A stretch of DNA of 64,000 nucleotides from assembly GCF_011290505.1 (NCBI RefSeq), contig NZ_JAANPV010000001.1, positions 124,001 to 188,000 on the forward strand, given 5' to 3'. The DNA comes from Paenalcaligenes suwonensis. Its GTDB lineage: Bacteria > Pseudomonadota > Gammaproteobacteria > Burkholderiales > Burkholderiaceae_B. The notes under the pieces were generated by a model. The model was given only the letters and a program-made list of their open reading frames with translations, was not told the DNA's origin and searched no databases. The position numbers and the translations under genes are program-made. Below, one piece after another: positions 35,855-44,883 of the stretch; the first letter of the stretch is position 1, and every line of letters begins with the position of its first letter.

Positions 35855-38800
35855 TCAATCGTCCTTGGTTTCCAAGCCTGGAATTTTCTTCAAGGCAGCG
35901 CCGAACTTCGGATAGTTGGCTTTAACACCATCGTCCAGGTCAATCTCTATCTGCCGGGTGGCCAGCGGATAGAGCGTGTCGCGCTCGTAGGCATCCACTT
36001 CGGCAATCATCTTGCTGATTTTCTCAGTTTCCTTGAGAGCCTTGGTTTTATCGCTTTGGCTGGTAGAGGCACTGATGCCCAGGGCTTCCAGGTGGTTCTT
36101 GCGCGCCAGCAATTTGGCACGGAACTCGCGCAAGTAGTCGTTCAGCACCACGCTGACTGTATCCGGGCGGTAGCGGTGCATGTAGATCAGCGCGTTGAAG
36201 CTGCCCTTGGGACTGCTAAACAGCCAGTAGATGGGGCGCTTCTTGTAGCGCCTCACATGGTCGGTGTAGAACTCGCCGAGGAAGTAGTCGCGGATGCCGT
36301 AGTTACGCTTGCCCTTGATGTTCAGGCCCTGCTCAACGAAGCGGAGGTTGTCCTCGTAGTGCTCGTCGCCAAAGGCCACGCGCAGGAACTTGCGGAATCG
36401 CTCGGCGATGTCGTCGGTGAACCAGTCGCCGTCGAGCATGGGGATGACGTTGTCGTCATCCGCTGGGAAGCTCGGCTCCGGAACTAGCTTCAGGTAGTCC
36501 TCGATGGTCTCGCCCTGATTGGCGAGGATCAGCCCCGGCTTGTCTAGCGCGTAGCGGCCGAACATACAGCCGACGGCATAGGAGACCAGCTCGCGCATGG
36601 TGTCGGCCAGCAGTAACGCCTCCAACTCGTCTTCGCTCTTGTCGTTGCCGTAGCGGTAGTGCGGGTTGCAGGTCAGGGTGATCTCGTTAAGTTCAATCTT
36701 TTCATCCAGCTCATCCTGCAGTCCGTAGGCGTCGATGAAGATACGGTTGTTCTCTTGCTCCAGTCGTTGCATCTCCAGGGTCACTTCCAGCCACTGGGCG
36801 CGGAGCTTCTGGTAGGTGGCCTTCAGAGTTGACTGACGGTTGTCGGGATTCAGCAGCGGCAGGCTGGTGAAGTCCCAGGAGGTTTCGTAGGAGTTCCAAT
36901 CGTCACCAGAAAGGTTCACCAAAGATTTAACAATGCCATCTACAGCGTTTTTATCAACATCGACTAAAGGGATGCTTTGAATCTCGCCGACGTTCATGTT
37001 GATCGTCGGATTCATCAATTTTGTAATGTATTCCGTTACTGGAGTATTCACCAACCCTAGCAACAGGAATAGGTCCTCTTCGTTTTTGGGAAATAACGTG
37101 GGGGCAGCGAGGTTAAAAATTTCATCCTTGCTAACAACCCTAAATGACTGTTTTCCAGTGGTTATAAGTGTCCAACAAAAGCCTTTTTTCCACCATAAAT
37201 ATTCTGGCAATATCCTAGCGACACGGTCACTTCGATAATGCTTTCTCGCTGTTTCAGACCAGTCTATTAGATTGTCAACATTTCCATACCAACGGCGAAA
37301 ACCACCACCCTTTGGATGTTTGACCCATTTGTTTTCTACTCCTATTGATGAAGCATTAACCTCCCAGAGACATCTTAGGTATTTGTCGTTGTCTCCCGTT
37401 TTTGTTTGCCCATCAGAAATTGTTAAAGACTCAATCTTTGGTCTATTAAAAGCATTTTTGATTCGCTCACTTGCCCAGTAGGCGAATGGGCTTCCTGGTA
37501 TTTTTTTGAAGTCGATAGCAGAAGCGAGATGATGGATTTCTGGCATTTCGCCTTTTATAGCTTTGACTAAAAGACGCATTTTTTCTTGTTCATTTCGTCC
37601 TTCAACTAGGCGAATATTTGATGCCTTGTAAGCCATGTCAGAGGCATTCTTCAGAACAAAAGCCACTGTAGAAACAACTTCTCCTCCTATGCTGTCGAAT
37701 GCACGCGGCCCCAGATGAGCTAATGAAATGAGAGTTTTCTGGGTTAACAATTTAGTTCTTAAGCTTTCAAATGAAGTCAAAAACATCCAGCTTTGCATGG
37801 TTATCATCGCAACAAAAGATCTTGCATCCCCAAGATCGAGATTGCGTTCAATAAACATCGCAAACAGATCAGATTTGCTGGCCTTGTAATTCTCTTGAGC
37901 AAAAACTTTCAAACGGTTATTCATGCCGCCTCCACCCATATACGGCGGATTGGCAATCACCACATGGTATTTCGGGCTCAGGTAATCAGCCTGCCGCAAG
38001 GCTTGCAGCACCTTCTGATGAGTCATGCTGATAAACAGCTGCCCGGAGACGTTTTTTGACTCCAGGATCTTGAGCATGCCGTCCACGTCGGTAACATCGG
38101 GACGAATCAGGGAGCCGAAGTTGTCGGCCTCTTCGAACTGGCGCAGGGTGGTTTGCAGCGGCGCGGTGAACAGGTCACGCCCGACAAAGTCCATGTAGCT
38201 CTTCAGCTCGCCCTCGTCGAAATGGACGTTCTCCAGCACGCAGATGTTTGGCTTGACCCCCTTGTTGAAGAACCGGCGTTGCTTGGCGCGGGCCTTCATG
38301 GTCAGGGCGAACGCCGCCAGTTCCCCGGCGCGTTCGTCGATCTCGATGCCGTAGAGGTTATTCGTTAGGATCTTTTCCGGAATCTCGGCGGGCTCGTAGC
38401 CTTCCTCCTCGTAGATGGCGTAGAGCAGGTCAAAGGCATAGGTGAGCATGTGGCCGGAGCCGCAGGCCGGGTCGCAAATCTTGATCTCTTCCGGCTTGCT
38501 GATGCGCAGGAAATCCGTCTCGGCCTGTTCGGGTTTGATGTAGTAGTCCATCTTCTCGACCAGCTTCGAGCCGGGACGATTGAGCAGCCACAGGCGGCCG
38601 AGGGAATTTTCCACCAGGTAGCGCACGATCCAGTGCGGGGTGAAGAGCTGGGTGGCGGCCGGGATATTGTTGGGAGTGATCTTCTGGTTCTTTTTCAGGC
38701 CGTCAAAGATCTGGTCTTTCTTTTCAGAGATGTAGAACTGATACAGCCAGCCAATCACTTCCACGCTTTCGCAGGCGTCTGGTGTCATCGCCTCGCGGGT

Positions 38801-39343
38801 GTAGGCCAGAATGGAATTCTCCGACAGTAGGTCGTCGGGCAGCAACAGTTCGGTGTAGTCGTCGATGTGCTGGAACAAGAAAGGCATATTCCGGTGCCAG
38901 TCGCGGCAGGCGGCGACCACCAGCAGGTGGTAGGCTTCGCCTTGTGAGTCGCGGCTGGGGGTGCGGCCCGACAATAAGCTTTGGATTTCCTGACGCACGG
39001 TGGCAGGCACCATATCTTCGTCGATATGGCCCATTTTGGCCTCGGCCAGAATCTCGGGCTGAAATTGGCCTTCGGCGGGTGATACTACACCCACCCGCGT
39101 GTAGCGGTTCACGTCCATGAAGCGCAGAGCGCAGAAACGGTTGAACCAGATATAGGCCACGCGTTCAATCACGTGTTCCCGGCTATTGTCGGCGATGGCC
39201 TTTTCCAGTGTTTTGACCGCTTCAGTGCTTTCACGGCGAGCCAGGCTGTCTGTGGTCAGTACAGAGTCAAGCTTCAAACCCACCTGTTCGATCAAACTGC
39301 TACGGGCGAACTGAGCGAACTTCTTTAATTTTGAGGTGTCCAT
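35855..39343 (-). CDS. pglX: BREX adenine-specific DNA methyltransferase PglX
   Basis: A 1162-residue N6-adenine methylase. The SAM site DPACGSGHML lies near residue 291 and the catalytic NPPY near residue 470. It marks host DNA at the BREX site, and it is also needed for phage exclusion. The ends of the gene are GC-rich, but about 36.9-37.9 kb (residues ~475-815, after NPPY, the expected target-recognition region) is clearly AT-richer. Hand-counted 60-base lines give 35-45% there against 65-72% in the flanks. This suggests exchange of the recognition part. It starts 12 bp after brxC. Confidence 0.94.
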   Translation of the reverse strand: MDTSKLKKFAQFARSSLIEQVGLKLDSVLTTDSLARRESTEAVKTLEKAIADNSREHVIERVAYIWFNRFCALRFMDVNRYTRVGVVSPAEGQFQPEILAEAKMGHIDEDMVPATVRQEIQSLLSGRTPSRDSQGEAYHLLVVAACRDWHRNMPFLFQHIDDYTELLLPDDLLSENSILAYTREAMTPDACESVEVIGWLYQFYISEKKDQIFDGLKKNQKITPNNIPAATQLFTPHWIVRYLVENSLGRLWLLNRPGSKLVEKMDYYIKPEQAETDFLRISKPEEIKICDPACGSGHMLTYAFDLLYAIYEEEGYEPAEIPEKILTNNLYGIEIDERAGELAAFALTMKARAKQRRFFNKGVKPNICVLENVHFDEGELKSYMDFVGRDLFTAPLQTTLRQFEEADNFGSLIRPDVTDVDGMLKILESKNVSGQLFISMTHQKVLQALRQADYLSPKYHVVIANPPYMGGGGMNNRLKVFAQENYKASKSDLFAMFIERNLDLGDARSFVAMITMQSWMFLTSFESLRTKLLTQKTLISLAHLGPRAFDSIGGEVVSTVAFVLKNASDMAYKASNIRLVEGRNEQEKMRLLVKAIKGEMPEIHHLASAIDFKKIPGSPFAYWASERIKNAFNRPKIESLTISDGQTKTGDNDKYLRCLWEVNASSIGVENKWVKHPKGGGFRRWYGNVDNLIDWSETARKHYRSDRVARILPEYLWWKKGFCWTLITTGKQSFRVVSKDEIFNLAAPTLFPKNEEDLFLLLGLVNTPVTEYITKLMNPTINMNVGEIQSIPLVDVDKNAVDGIVKSLVNLSGDDWNSYETSWDFTSLPLLNPDNRQSTLKATYQKLRAQWLEVTLEMQRLEQENNRIFIDAYGLQDELDEKIELNEITLTCNPHYRYGNDKSEDELEALLLADTMRELVSYAVGCMFGRYALDKPGLILANQGETIEDYLKLVPEPSFPADDDNVIPMLDGDWFTDDIAERFRKFLRVAFGDEHYEDNLRFVEQGLNIKGKRNYGIRDYFLGEFYTDHVRRYKKRPIYWLFSSPKGSFNALIYMHRYRPDTVSVVLNDYLREFRAKLLARKNHLEALGISASTSQSDKTKALKETEKISKMIAEVDAYERDTLYPLATRQIEIDLDDGVKANYPKFGAALKKIPGLETKDD

Positions 39344-39355
39344 CCTTCCTACCCT

Positions 39356-42300
39356 TTAAATCTGCACTTTGTGACCTTGCTGCACTTCGCTGAGCAAGGC
39401 TTTACGTAAGGCATCCAGGTAATTATCAATATCGGTTTCTGTTGCCAGCCACGCCTTGGGGTAGTCGGGTTTTAAACTGCGGGCCGGTACGATTTTTGGG
39501 GCGGCAGGGGGTACGGGCGTTGGCGCAGACGGCTGTGGTACGTCTTGAATGCGGTTGCTGTTGTCTGAGCCCGAGCTGATGGGCTCGGGGGTGAGGGCTT
39601 GTTGTCCTAAGGCTGCGGTTCTTTCCAGCAAGGTGGCATACCCCTGCTCTTCGAAGTGGTGCATGCGGTCGTTTATGGCCGCGATCAGCGTTGTCTGTTC
39701 AATGTACTGTTGCAAGTCCTGGAAGGGTCGGTTGAGCTCTTCCTGCCTGGGGGCGGGTAAGGCCTGGTACTCTTCCATGCCTTGCAGTCGGGATTGCAAG
39801 CCACTCAGTTTTGCGAGCGCCTGATCTGTGGCCTGTTTGATTGCAGCAGTGACTTCAGCCCTTAAAGTGTCTACCAGCCCTTTGAGCTGCTGCATGCGGT
39901 TGCTGCGGTAGCACTTGGGGTCAGCCAGAATGGCCTGGATCTGTTTTGGCGTGTCGCTTTCAAGGTAGTGAAAGTTCGATTCCTGTGACTGCAACAGGTT
40001 TCGAGCTTCCAGGTAGATCTCTTTCTGTGACCCCCCCATAAAACTGAGGATGGGGTCCAGGATGTCTTCTTTCAGGGCCAGCAGCTTGTCTTCTTGCTGG
40101 CGCAGTTCGGTCAGCCACCATGTGTAAGGTTTGCCGGCCAAATCTTGCAGGGTCTGTTGCACCGGTTGCAGGTTCTCCAGAAATGGAAAACGGTCTGCCT
40201 GCGCAAGCTGTGGTTTGATTTTTTCGTTTATCAGGCGCTGGGCATTGGCCGAGGCTTCCTTACCCAGGGCTTTGGCTTCGCTGCTGCTGGGCGGGCCAAA
40301 GAACTCCTCATGGAACTCTTTCAGCGCGCGAACCTGAGATGCGGTGAACTCGATCTGCGGTTCCAACACTAAATGCCCATGGGCGCTGGTGTTGCGCAGG
40401 GCTTGCTCCAACGCATCGGTTTCCAGCAGATTGCTGTCGCTGCGTGCTTCCAGCTTGCCGCGGGCCCACAGGTTGGCCGTCAGGCACAGGATCGCGGCGT
40501 AGTACCAGCCGTAAGGCTTGCGCTCGAACCGTTCCAGCACGCTCTTGAGAGTGGTGCGAACACCTTCACGCTGATTGCCGTGAATAAAGGCCAAAATTTC
40601 TTGCTCGGATTCCGGCAGAGTGGCAGCATCATTGCCGATCAGACCGTCAGTGGCCAATTCCAGGCAGCGGCGGATATCGTTTTCGGTGTAAACGACACCG
40701 CGCAGCATGGAAAGGTTGGGGTACACCCGGCTAACCAACTCATGGAAGCCACGGGTGATGCGTGTGGCAGGTTCATTGGCCGTGACTTCGACATCGGCCC
40801 CGGCAATCATCAGCCTGGCGTTGCCGATCAGCTCGTGCACCAGCAGGCGGATGCGCGCTTCGCGCTGCTGATTCTGGTGGCCTTTGTCATACAGAATGCG
40901 TTTGGTGGTTTCATTCTGGGTAATGGAAATGTTCTGCCGGATGTAGCGTTCAGTTCTCTTGTACATCAGCAGTTCGCGCATCAACTGTTCGTCAGGCCGC
41001 ATCACGACAAACAGCGCTTCCATCTGGTAGGCCGAAGCAGTGCGCAGCATCTGCTCGCTTTCCACGTGCTCATGAAACGGGCTGATCACGTGAATGCTCA
41101 GTTCGTGATCGCGGCCGTGCAGGCGGTCGTCCAGACGCCGGGCGAAAGAGTAATCCTGACCCTGGTTGGCTGAAGTACCCAGGCTCACTCGGATCTTGCG
41201 CTGCCCTAGCACTTGGTCAAACACAATCTTTTGAAGCTCCTCGGCAACGTCGGTGGTATCGACATCGGTGTTTTTGATTTCCTGTTCGATGTCTTTTTCT
41301 TCGTCACTCAGAAATTCGAACAGCTCGCCGTTACGCTGGATGTAGGTCTGGTTTTCCAGCAGGTTAAGCGCTTCTTCCACGCGGTGCTTCAGGCCGGGTA
41401 GGTCTTGTTCGAAGCCTTCCAGCATCAATACACACAGGTTGCGTATCGAGGGCTTGAACTCCTTTACATACTTGACCAAGAACAGCGCTTTCAGCAGGCG
41501 TACTGCGAACTCATCGCCCAGGTGTTGCTCTGCCTGTAAGATGGCGCGTTGAATGTTGGATTTCAGCGCGGTGCGGATGCCTTCGAACATCCTGTCAAAT
41601 GTGGCCAACTGGCCCACATTGGTGTCGCGGATCTGTATGATGACTTGCTGGAATACGCCCAGCATGGATCGTTCACCGACAGAGCTGTGCTTGCCTTCAA
41701 AGGCGTTCTGTTTCGACAGGTTCTGTATGGATGCCTGAAACAGCGCGAACTGATACGGAATGAAGGGGTAGCTATTGACGAAGTGTTCCTGATCGCGGAA
41801 GTTCTGATAATGCTGGCTACCATCCGCGAAATCGAACAGGGTTTTAAAATTGTTCGATTGGGCATGGTAGATCTGTGCGAGTTGGGTGGCGCCGTCTTCC
41901 GTCTTGGCCAACAGGCGCTTTTGGATCACTTCGGCAACGTCTTGCGACGTTAACTTCATGCGATTGGAAAAACGCGCCTGAATCTTGGTGAAGTCGTTTT
42001 CCTGGCGCTTGTTCATTTCACCCAGAACCGTGCTCATGTCCTCTTGCGCGGTGACGATGATCCACGCGCGGCCACGGCATTTCGTGGCCAGGCTTTCTGC
42101 AATGGTTTGCAGATTGGTCATTAGCTTGGTGTTCTCGGCAATGTATTGCCCCACTTCATCGACAAAGAAGTTCAGGCGAAATTCCGGCCCTTGTTGGTCT
42201 ACCCAGCGCCGCACCTGCTCGGCGAAGTCTTCAATGGACACCCGATACTGAGCACGGTATTTGTCTAGAATGCCCAATGCCTGGTCTGCCTCGGTGGCGG

Positions 42301-42946
42301 TGGCCTGAGCATAGGCTTGCGCAATGTTGCGATTTTCGAGCAGGGCCTGTTCGCGCCCGATGTGCCAGGGTTTGCCGGCGACCGCCTCGAATGCTTGTTT
42401 GAAGGCTCCGTATTGGCCTCGACTATCAAGGTCGCGCTCGAACTGGGCAATGTGACCCTGATTGCCGTAGTAGCCGCACATCTCATCGAAGACCTTCACG
42501 AACACTGATAGCAGGGCATCAATTTCAGTCTTACTGATGATGGCGGCTTTCTGGTCGATGTTGAACAGAATGCTCTTTGATGGAACGGCTACGGCCTTTT
42601 TCAGGTCGGCGCGTAGCATCTCGTTGCTACCGCATTTGGGCAAGAACAGATCCAGCGTGCTGGCGCCGTCTATGGAGCGGTTCTCCAGCACCAGGGCCAG
42701 CATTTTCAGCAAGTGCGACTTACCAGAGCCGAAGAAGCCGGATATCCACACCCCGTTCGCATGGGTGTAGTTGTTGTAGGCCTCAAGAAAAGCCTCCAGC
42801 CGCTTTTCCACCTCGTTGGTGAGGACATATTCCTCGATTTCGAGGCGCAGGCTGGCTTCGTCGTCGGCCTTGATGACGCCTTCAATGGGGCGATCGACCG
42901 GTTTGCTGAAAATGGATTTCAAATGCATGCCGCTTTCCTCGTTCAT
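39356..42946 (-). CDS. brxC: BREX P-loop ATPase BrxC
   Basis: A 1196-residue protein with Walker A GFFGSGKS at residues 70-77 and the conserved N-terminal EEYVLTNEVEKRLEAFLEAYN. Further on are DEVGQYIAENTKLM and AWIIVTAQEDMS, as in AAA-like helicase-related BrxC proteins. The C-terminal third is coiled-coil-rich, with a Pro-rich linker near residue 1145. ATG 42946 overlaps the brxB stop (ATGA); ATG 42928 is an alternative. It is an essential part of type I BREX complexes. Confidence 0.94.
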   Translation of the reverse strand: MNEESGMHLKSIFSKPVDRPIEGVIKADDEASLRLEIEEYVLTNEVEKRLEAFLEAYNNYTHANGVWISGFFGSGKSHLLKMLALVLENRSIDGASTLDLFLPKCGSNEMLRADLKKAVAVPSKSILFNIDQKAAIISKTEIDALLSVFVKVFDEMCGYYGNQGHIAQFERDLDSRGQYGAFKQAFEAVAGKPWHIGREQALLENRNIAQAYAQATATEADQALGILDKYRAQYRVSIEDFAEQVRRWVDQQGPEFRLNFFVDEVGQYIAENTKLMTNLQTIAESLATKCRGRAWIIVTAQEDMSTVLGEMNKRQENDFTKIQARFSNRMKLTSQDVAEVIQKRLLAKTEDGATQLAQIYHAQSNNFKTLFDFADGSQHYQNFRDQEHFVNSYPFIPYQFALFQASIQNLSKQNAFEGKHSSVGERSMLGVFQQVIIQIRDTNVGQLATFDRMFEGIRTALKSNIQRAILQAEQHLGDEFAVRLLKALFLVKYVKEFKPSIRNLCVLMLEGFEQDLPGLKHRVEEALNLLENQTYIQRNGELFEFLSDEEKDIEQEIKNTDVDTTDVAEELQKIVFDQVLGQRKIRVSLGTSANQGQDYSFARRLDDRLHGRDHELSIHVISPFHEHVESEQMLRTASAYQMEALFVVMRPDEQLMRELLMYKRTERYIRQNISITQNETTKRILYDKGHQNQQREARIRLLVHELIGNARLMIAGADVEVTANEPATRITRGFHELVSRVYPNLSMLRGVVYTENDIRRCLELATDGLIGNDAATLPESEQEILAFIHGNQREGVRTTLKSVLERFERKPYGWYYAAILCLTANLWARGKLEARSDSNLLETDALEQALRNTSAHGHLVLEPQIEFTASQVRALKEFHEEFFGPPSSSEAKALGKEASANAQRLINEKIKPQLAQADRFPFLENLQPVQQTLQDLAGKPYTWWLTELRQQEDKLLALKEDILDPILSFMGGSQKEIYLEARNLLQSQESNFHYLESDTPKQIQAILADPKCYRSNRMQQLKGLVDTLRAEVTAAIKQATDQALAKLSGLQSRLQGMEEYQALPAPRQEELNRPFQDLQQYIEQTTLIAAINDRMHHFEEQGYATLLERTAALGQQALTPEPISSGSDNSNRIQDVPQPSAPTPVPPAAPKIVPARSLKPDYPKAWLATETDIDNYLDALRKALLSEVQQGHKVQI

Positions 42947-43554
42947 ACTTCGAAGTGATAGATGTTGAAGGCCCGGTAGTACTTGTCATCGTGCAGGCGT
43001 CCGAACAGATCCAGCGACGCGCCGGATATCTGCGACTGGGTATACAAGCCAGGAAAGAACATGACAGTGGGCTTTTCTTTGGCTGTGCTTTGCAGGTTGT
43101 TCAGCACGTTGTGGGAACGAATGTAGGGGAAGACTTCACCTACACCGGATAAAAACAGGATGTCGAAGGTGTGCGTAGCCAACTTCTGTGCAATGGCGGG
43201 CACCAGGTGGCTTTCAGGATCCAGTACCCCCTGCAACAGCTCCTTGAGCTCTTCCTTACTGACGGTAGGCTCTACTTCCAGTATTTGTTCCCAGATACCG
43301 CGTGTGTGCAGAAGTTCGATGGTCAGGTCGTAAAGATTGATCTCCAGAACCTGGACACCCTTTTGCTCAAGATGCTGGGTTAGCTGTCTGCGTAGGCGGT
43401 CCATCGCCACCGCCTCTTCAGGCGGGTAGGGGCAGATGAAGAAGGGAACCTCATTGCCCAACCCTTGCTTTTGCAGAAAACGCTGCCCCGACATGACCGC
43501 ACAAAGGTGGTCAAAGCGTTCTTTTATTGGACGGCGAGCGATGTCGTGAGGCAT
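42943..43554 (-). CDS. brxB: BREX protein BrxB (DUF1788)
   Basis: A 203-residue protein with typical BrxB segments: FFICPYPPEEA, VLEINLYDLTIELL, FLSGVGEVFPYIRSHNVL and the ending VMFFPGLY ... YRAFNIYHFEV. Its molecular role is not established; it is required in type I BREX. It begins 3 bp after the brxA stop and overlaps brxC by 4 bp. Confidence 0.93.
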   Translation of the reverse strand: MPHDIARRPIKERFDHLCAVMSGQRFLQKQGLGNEVPFFICPYPPEEAVAMDRLRRQLTQHLEQKGVQVLEINLYDLTIELLHTRGIWEQILEVEPTVSKEELKELLQGVLDPESHLVPAIAQKLATHTFDILFLSGVGEVFPYIRSHNVLNNLQSTAKEKPTVMFFPGLYTQSQISGASLDLFGRLHDDKYYRAFNIYHFEV

Positions 43555-43557
43555 GGG

Positions 43558-44178
43558 TCAGGTCTTGATCTGTGTGTCGAAAGTGGGGAAGTACAGGGCT
43601 TCTTCGGGACGACCCTGACGGAGCAATTGCGCGAGTTGGGGGTTAAGCTGAACACCCTGAATGGTGCGTTGTGTAGACAGCAAACCTGCTTCGCGCAGTA
43701 GGCGGAACAACACCTGACGCAGCTTGTTGTGTGTGGATGGGCTGATCGAATCCAGCTCGGTGTGCCATTGCGCCTTACGGTTGAAGAAAGCATCAAACTC
43801 TTCAAGCGGTAGCTCGTACTTCAACGACAAATACCGTTCGCGTACGACTTCGGCAGCGAATTCGGCAACAAAGGGGTAGCAACGGCAGACAGCCAGCCAT
43901 AAGACCTGGGCTTGGTGCGGCTCGGTGGCTTTGGTCAGTAATTCCAGCTCTGCGGGACTGAGGGTTTCCAGGCGAGTAGTCAGTTCGCGCAACAGGCGAC
44001 GCAAGGAACTTTGTGTCCTGACCTGCAGCAGGTTCTCGGAGAACGCCTCGCTGCTTACTTGTTCCCAGTTTCCCAGATCCAGATAACGCTGTGCCAGTAT
44101 TGCGGATTCACGAATACATAGGCTGGCTGCCGTGAAGGACATGCGATAACCCGTGGAAGGTGAAGCAATGGGGGTCAT
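43558..44178 (-). CDS. brxA: BREX protein BrxA (DUF1819)
   Basis: A 206-residue protein from ATG 44178 (GGAG 10 nt upstream); the longer frame to 44289 would overlap the preceding gene and is rejected. Family-like segments are FTAASLCIRESAILAQRYLD and LRQVLFRLLREAGLLS. BrxA is a small DNA-binding protein of the BREX set. Its start overlaps the stop of the helix-turn-helix gene by 4 bp. Confidence 0.92.
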   Translation of the reverse strand: MTPIASPSTGYRMSFTAASLCIRESAILAQRYLDLGNWEQVSSEAFSENLLQVRTQSSLRRLLRELTTRLETLSPAELELLTKATEPHQAQVLWLAVCRCYPFVAEFAAEVVRERYLSLKYELPLEEFDAFFNRKAQWHTELDSISPSTHNKLRQVLFRLLREAGLLSTQRTIQGVQLNPQLAQLLRQGRPEEALYFPTFDTQIKT

Positions 44179-44369
44179 TCGTGATGCTCCGCCGCGCCAC
44201 CGGCCTTCACCCAGGCGTCTACTTCGTCGCGCTTGAACTTCCATAATCTGCCCATCCGGTGGGCAGGCATGGCGTGCTTGTCGATCCATTTGTACACGGT
44301 GTCGTTGCTGACCCCAAGGTACTTACAAATGTCGTGGATGGACAGCCAACGGTCGTCGAGTTCGGTCAT
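44175..44369 (-). CDS. Excisionase-type helix-turn-helix regulator leading the BREX operon
   Basis: A 64-residue protein (MTELDDRWLSIHDICKYL start) whose whole length is a MerR/excisionase-like winged helix: YLGVSNDTVYKWIDK and HRMGRLWKFKRDEVDAWV. ATG 44369 is used; a longer upstream frame overlaps the promoter. It is the first gene of the BREX operon and overlaps brxA by 4 bp, so autoregulation of BREX is a natural inference. Its helix-turn-helix type differs from the WYL-domain BrxR regulators known from other BREX loci. Confidence 0.8.
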   Translation of the reverse strand: MTELDDRWLSIHDICKYLGVSNDTVYKWIDKHAMPAHRMGRLWKFKRDEVDAWVKAGGAAEHHE

Positions 44370-44428
44370 GGGTGTAGTGAGCAACGTGAACACAATAACG
44401 GGACAAAGATGCCCCATACGATAAAGTA

Positions 44429-44457
44429 ACAATATCTTTGCTTCGGCCTGATGTCAA
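44429..44457 (-). promoter_or_regulatory. Likely sigma-70 promoter of the BREX operon
   Basis: On the minus strand a perfect -35 box TTGACA (44457-44452) is followed after 17 bp by TATTGT (44434-44429), a 4-of-6 match to the -10 box. Transcription would start about 50 nt before the first ATG at 44369. Confidence 0.6.
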
Positions 44458-44593
44458 ACGCTCGTTGCCGATTTGAACCGAAGGAACAAGGTTACCGTAA
44501 TTGTTTGTATCAGTTTGGTGCAAGGGGCTGGGCGAGCGATGTGTTTTCTAATCAGGCTGTTGTAATACTTGTATATCCAAGATTTTTGCAGAA

Positions 44594-44613
44594 TGTGCCC
44601 TAGCTGTGCCCTA
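44594..44613 (+). promoter_or_regulatory. Paired TGTGCCCTA direct repeats (putative arm sites, right end of island 1)
   Basis: Copies at 44594-44602 and 44605-44613 (11-bp period), in the same orientation as the pair at the left end (18966-18986). They lie 59 bp from the core repeat at 44672. Matching pairs at both ends support one integrase acting on both. Confidence 0.7.
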
Positions 44614-44619
44614 CAAACA

Positions 44620-44649
44620 AAAATGGCCTCCCGTGTGGGAGGCCATTTT
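44620..44649 (-). terminator. Terminator at the right end of island 1, next to the att core
   Basis: A 13-bp stem (AAAATGGCCTCCC and its complement), 4-nt loop, with a T-run on the minus strand. It would end a tRNA transcript when island 1 alone is joined to the tRNA gene, and may also isolate the BREX promoter. Confidence 0.8.
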
Positions 44650-44671
44650 CTGCGGTAACCCGCTTTAATAC

Positions 44672-44721
44672 TTGGTGCCGGCTAAAGGAGTTGAACCCTC
44701 GACCTTCGCATTACAAGTGCG
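44672..44721 (-). repeat. Internal attachment site between the two islands: 50-bp copy of the tRNA-Thr 3' half
   Basis: Identical to 56645-56694 over 50 bp, and to 18803-18849 over 47 bp. It marks the boundary between island 1 and island 2 and shows that each island entered the same tRNA end separately. Confidence 0.93.
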
Positions 44722-44847
44722 AAAGAAATAGTATTTTTTGATATTTATTGATGTTGATTGAAAAAGACAAAGATCATGTTTTATGCGGTTTTTGGGGTGA
44801 TTTAAAAGATGCGAAGGTTGATTAATGTTGAGTGGTATTCCATAATT

Positions 44848-44869
44848 TTGTTTACATAGTGCTTACATG
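44848..44869 (+). promoter_or_regulatory. Putative integrase arm sites, left end of island 2
   Basis: A 22-bp block ending in TTTACATAGTGCTTACATG, identical to 56568-56589 at the other end of the island. Internally it holds two TTACAT units 11 bp apart. An inverted TGTAAAC lies at 44876-44882, just before the integrase ATG. The arrangement suits arm-type binding sites for the island 2 integrase. Confidence 0.68.
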
Positions 44870-44883
44870 GGGCGGTGTAAACA

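Larger units (their letters stand above)
18803..44671. mobile_element. Genomic island 1 (tRNA-Thr insertion; BREX and anticodon-nuclease defence)
   Basis: A segment of about 25.9 kb bounded by copies of the tRNA-Thr 3' half at 18803-18849 and 44672-44721. An integrase gene starts 156 bp inside the left copy. Pairs of TGTGCCCTA lie near both ends and nowhere obvious between. The cargo is an accessory module (helix-turn-helix protein, RepA-like ATPase, second recombinase-like pair), an RloC/PrrC-like nuclease, a serine resolvase and a full type I BREX operon. No conjugation or virion genes were seen, so it would need help to move between cells. Confidence 0.88.

Noticed and set aside
35609-36487. 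Long plus-strand frame (292 residues) opposite pglX and the AlbA_2 gene
   Set aside because: It is antisense to two well-supported genes in GC-rich DNA, has no family features, and crosses the real gene boundary.
40373-41173. Plus-strand frame of 266 residues opposite brxC
   Set aside because: A mirror frame caused by the codon pattern of brxC; no ribosome-binding site and no recognisable domain.
44672-44721. A second functional tRNA-Thr gene at the internal junction
   Set aside because: Only the 3' half is present; the sequence beyond the anticodon does not form the 5' half of a tRNA.
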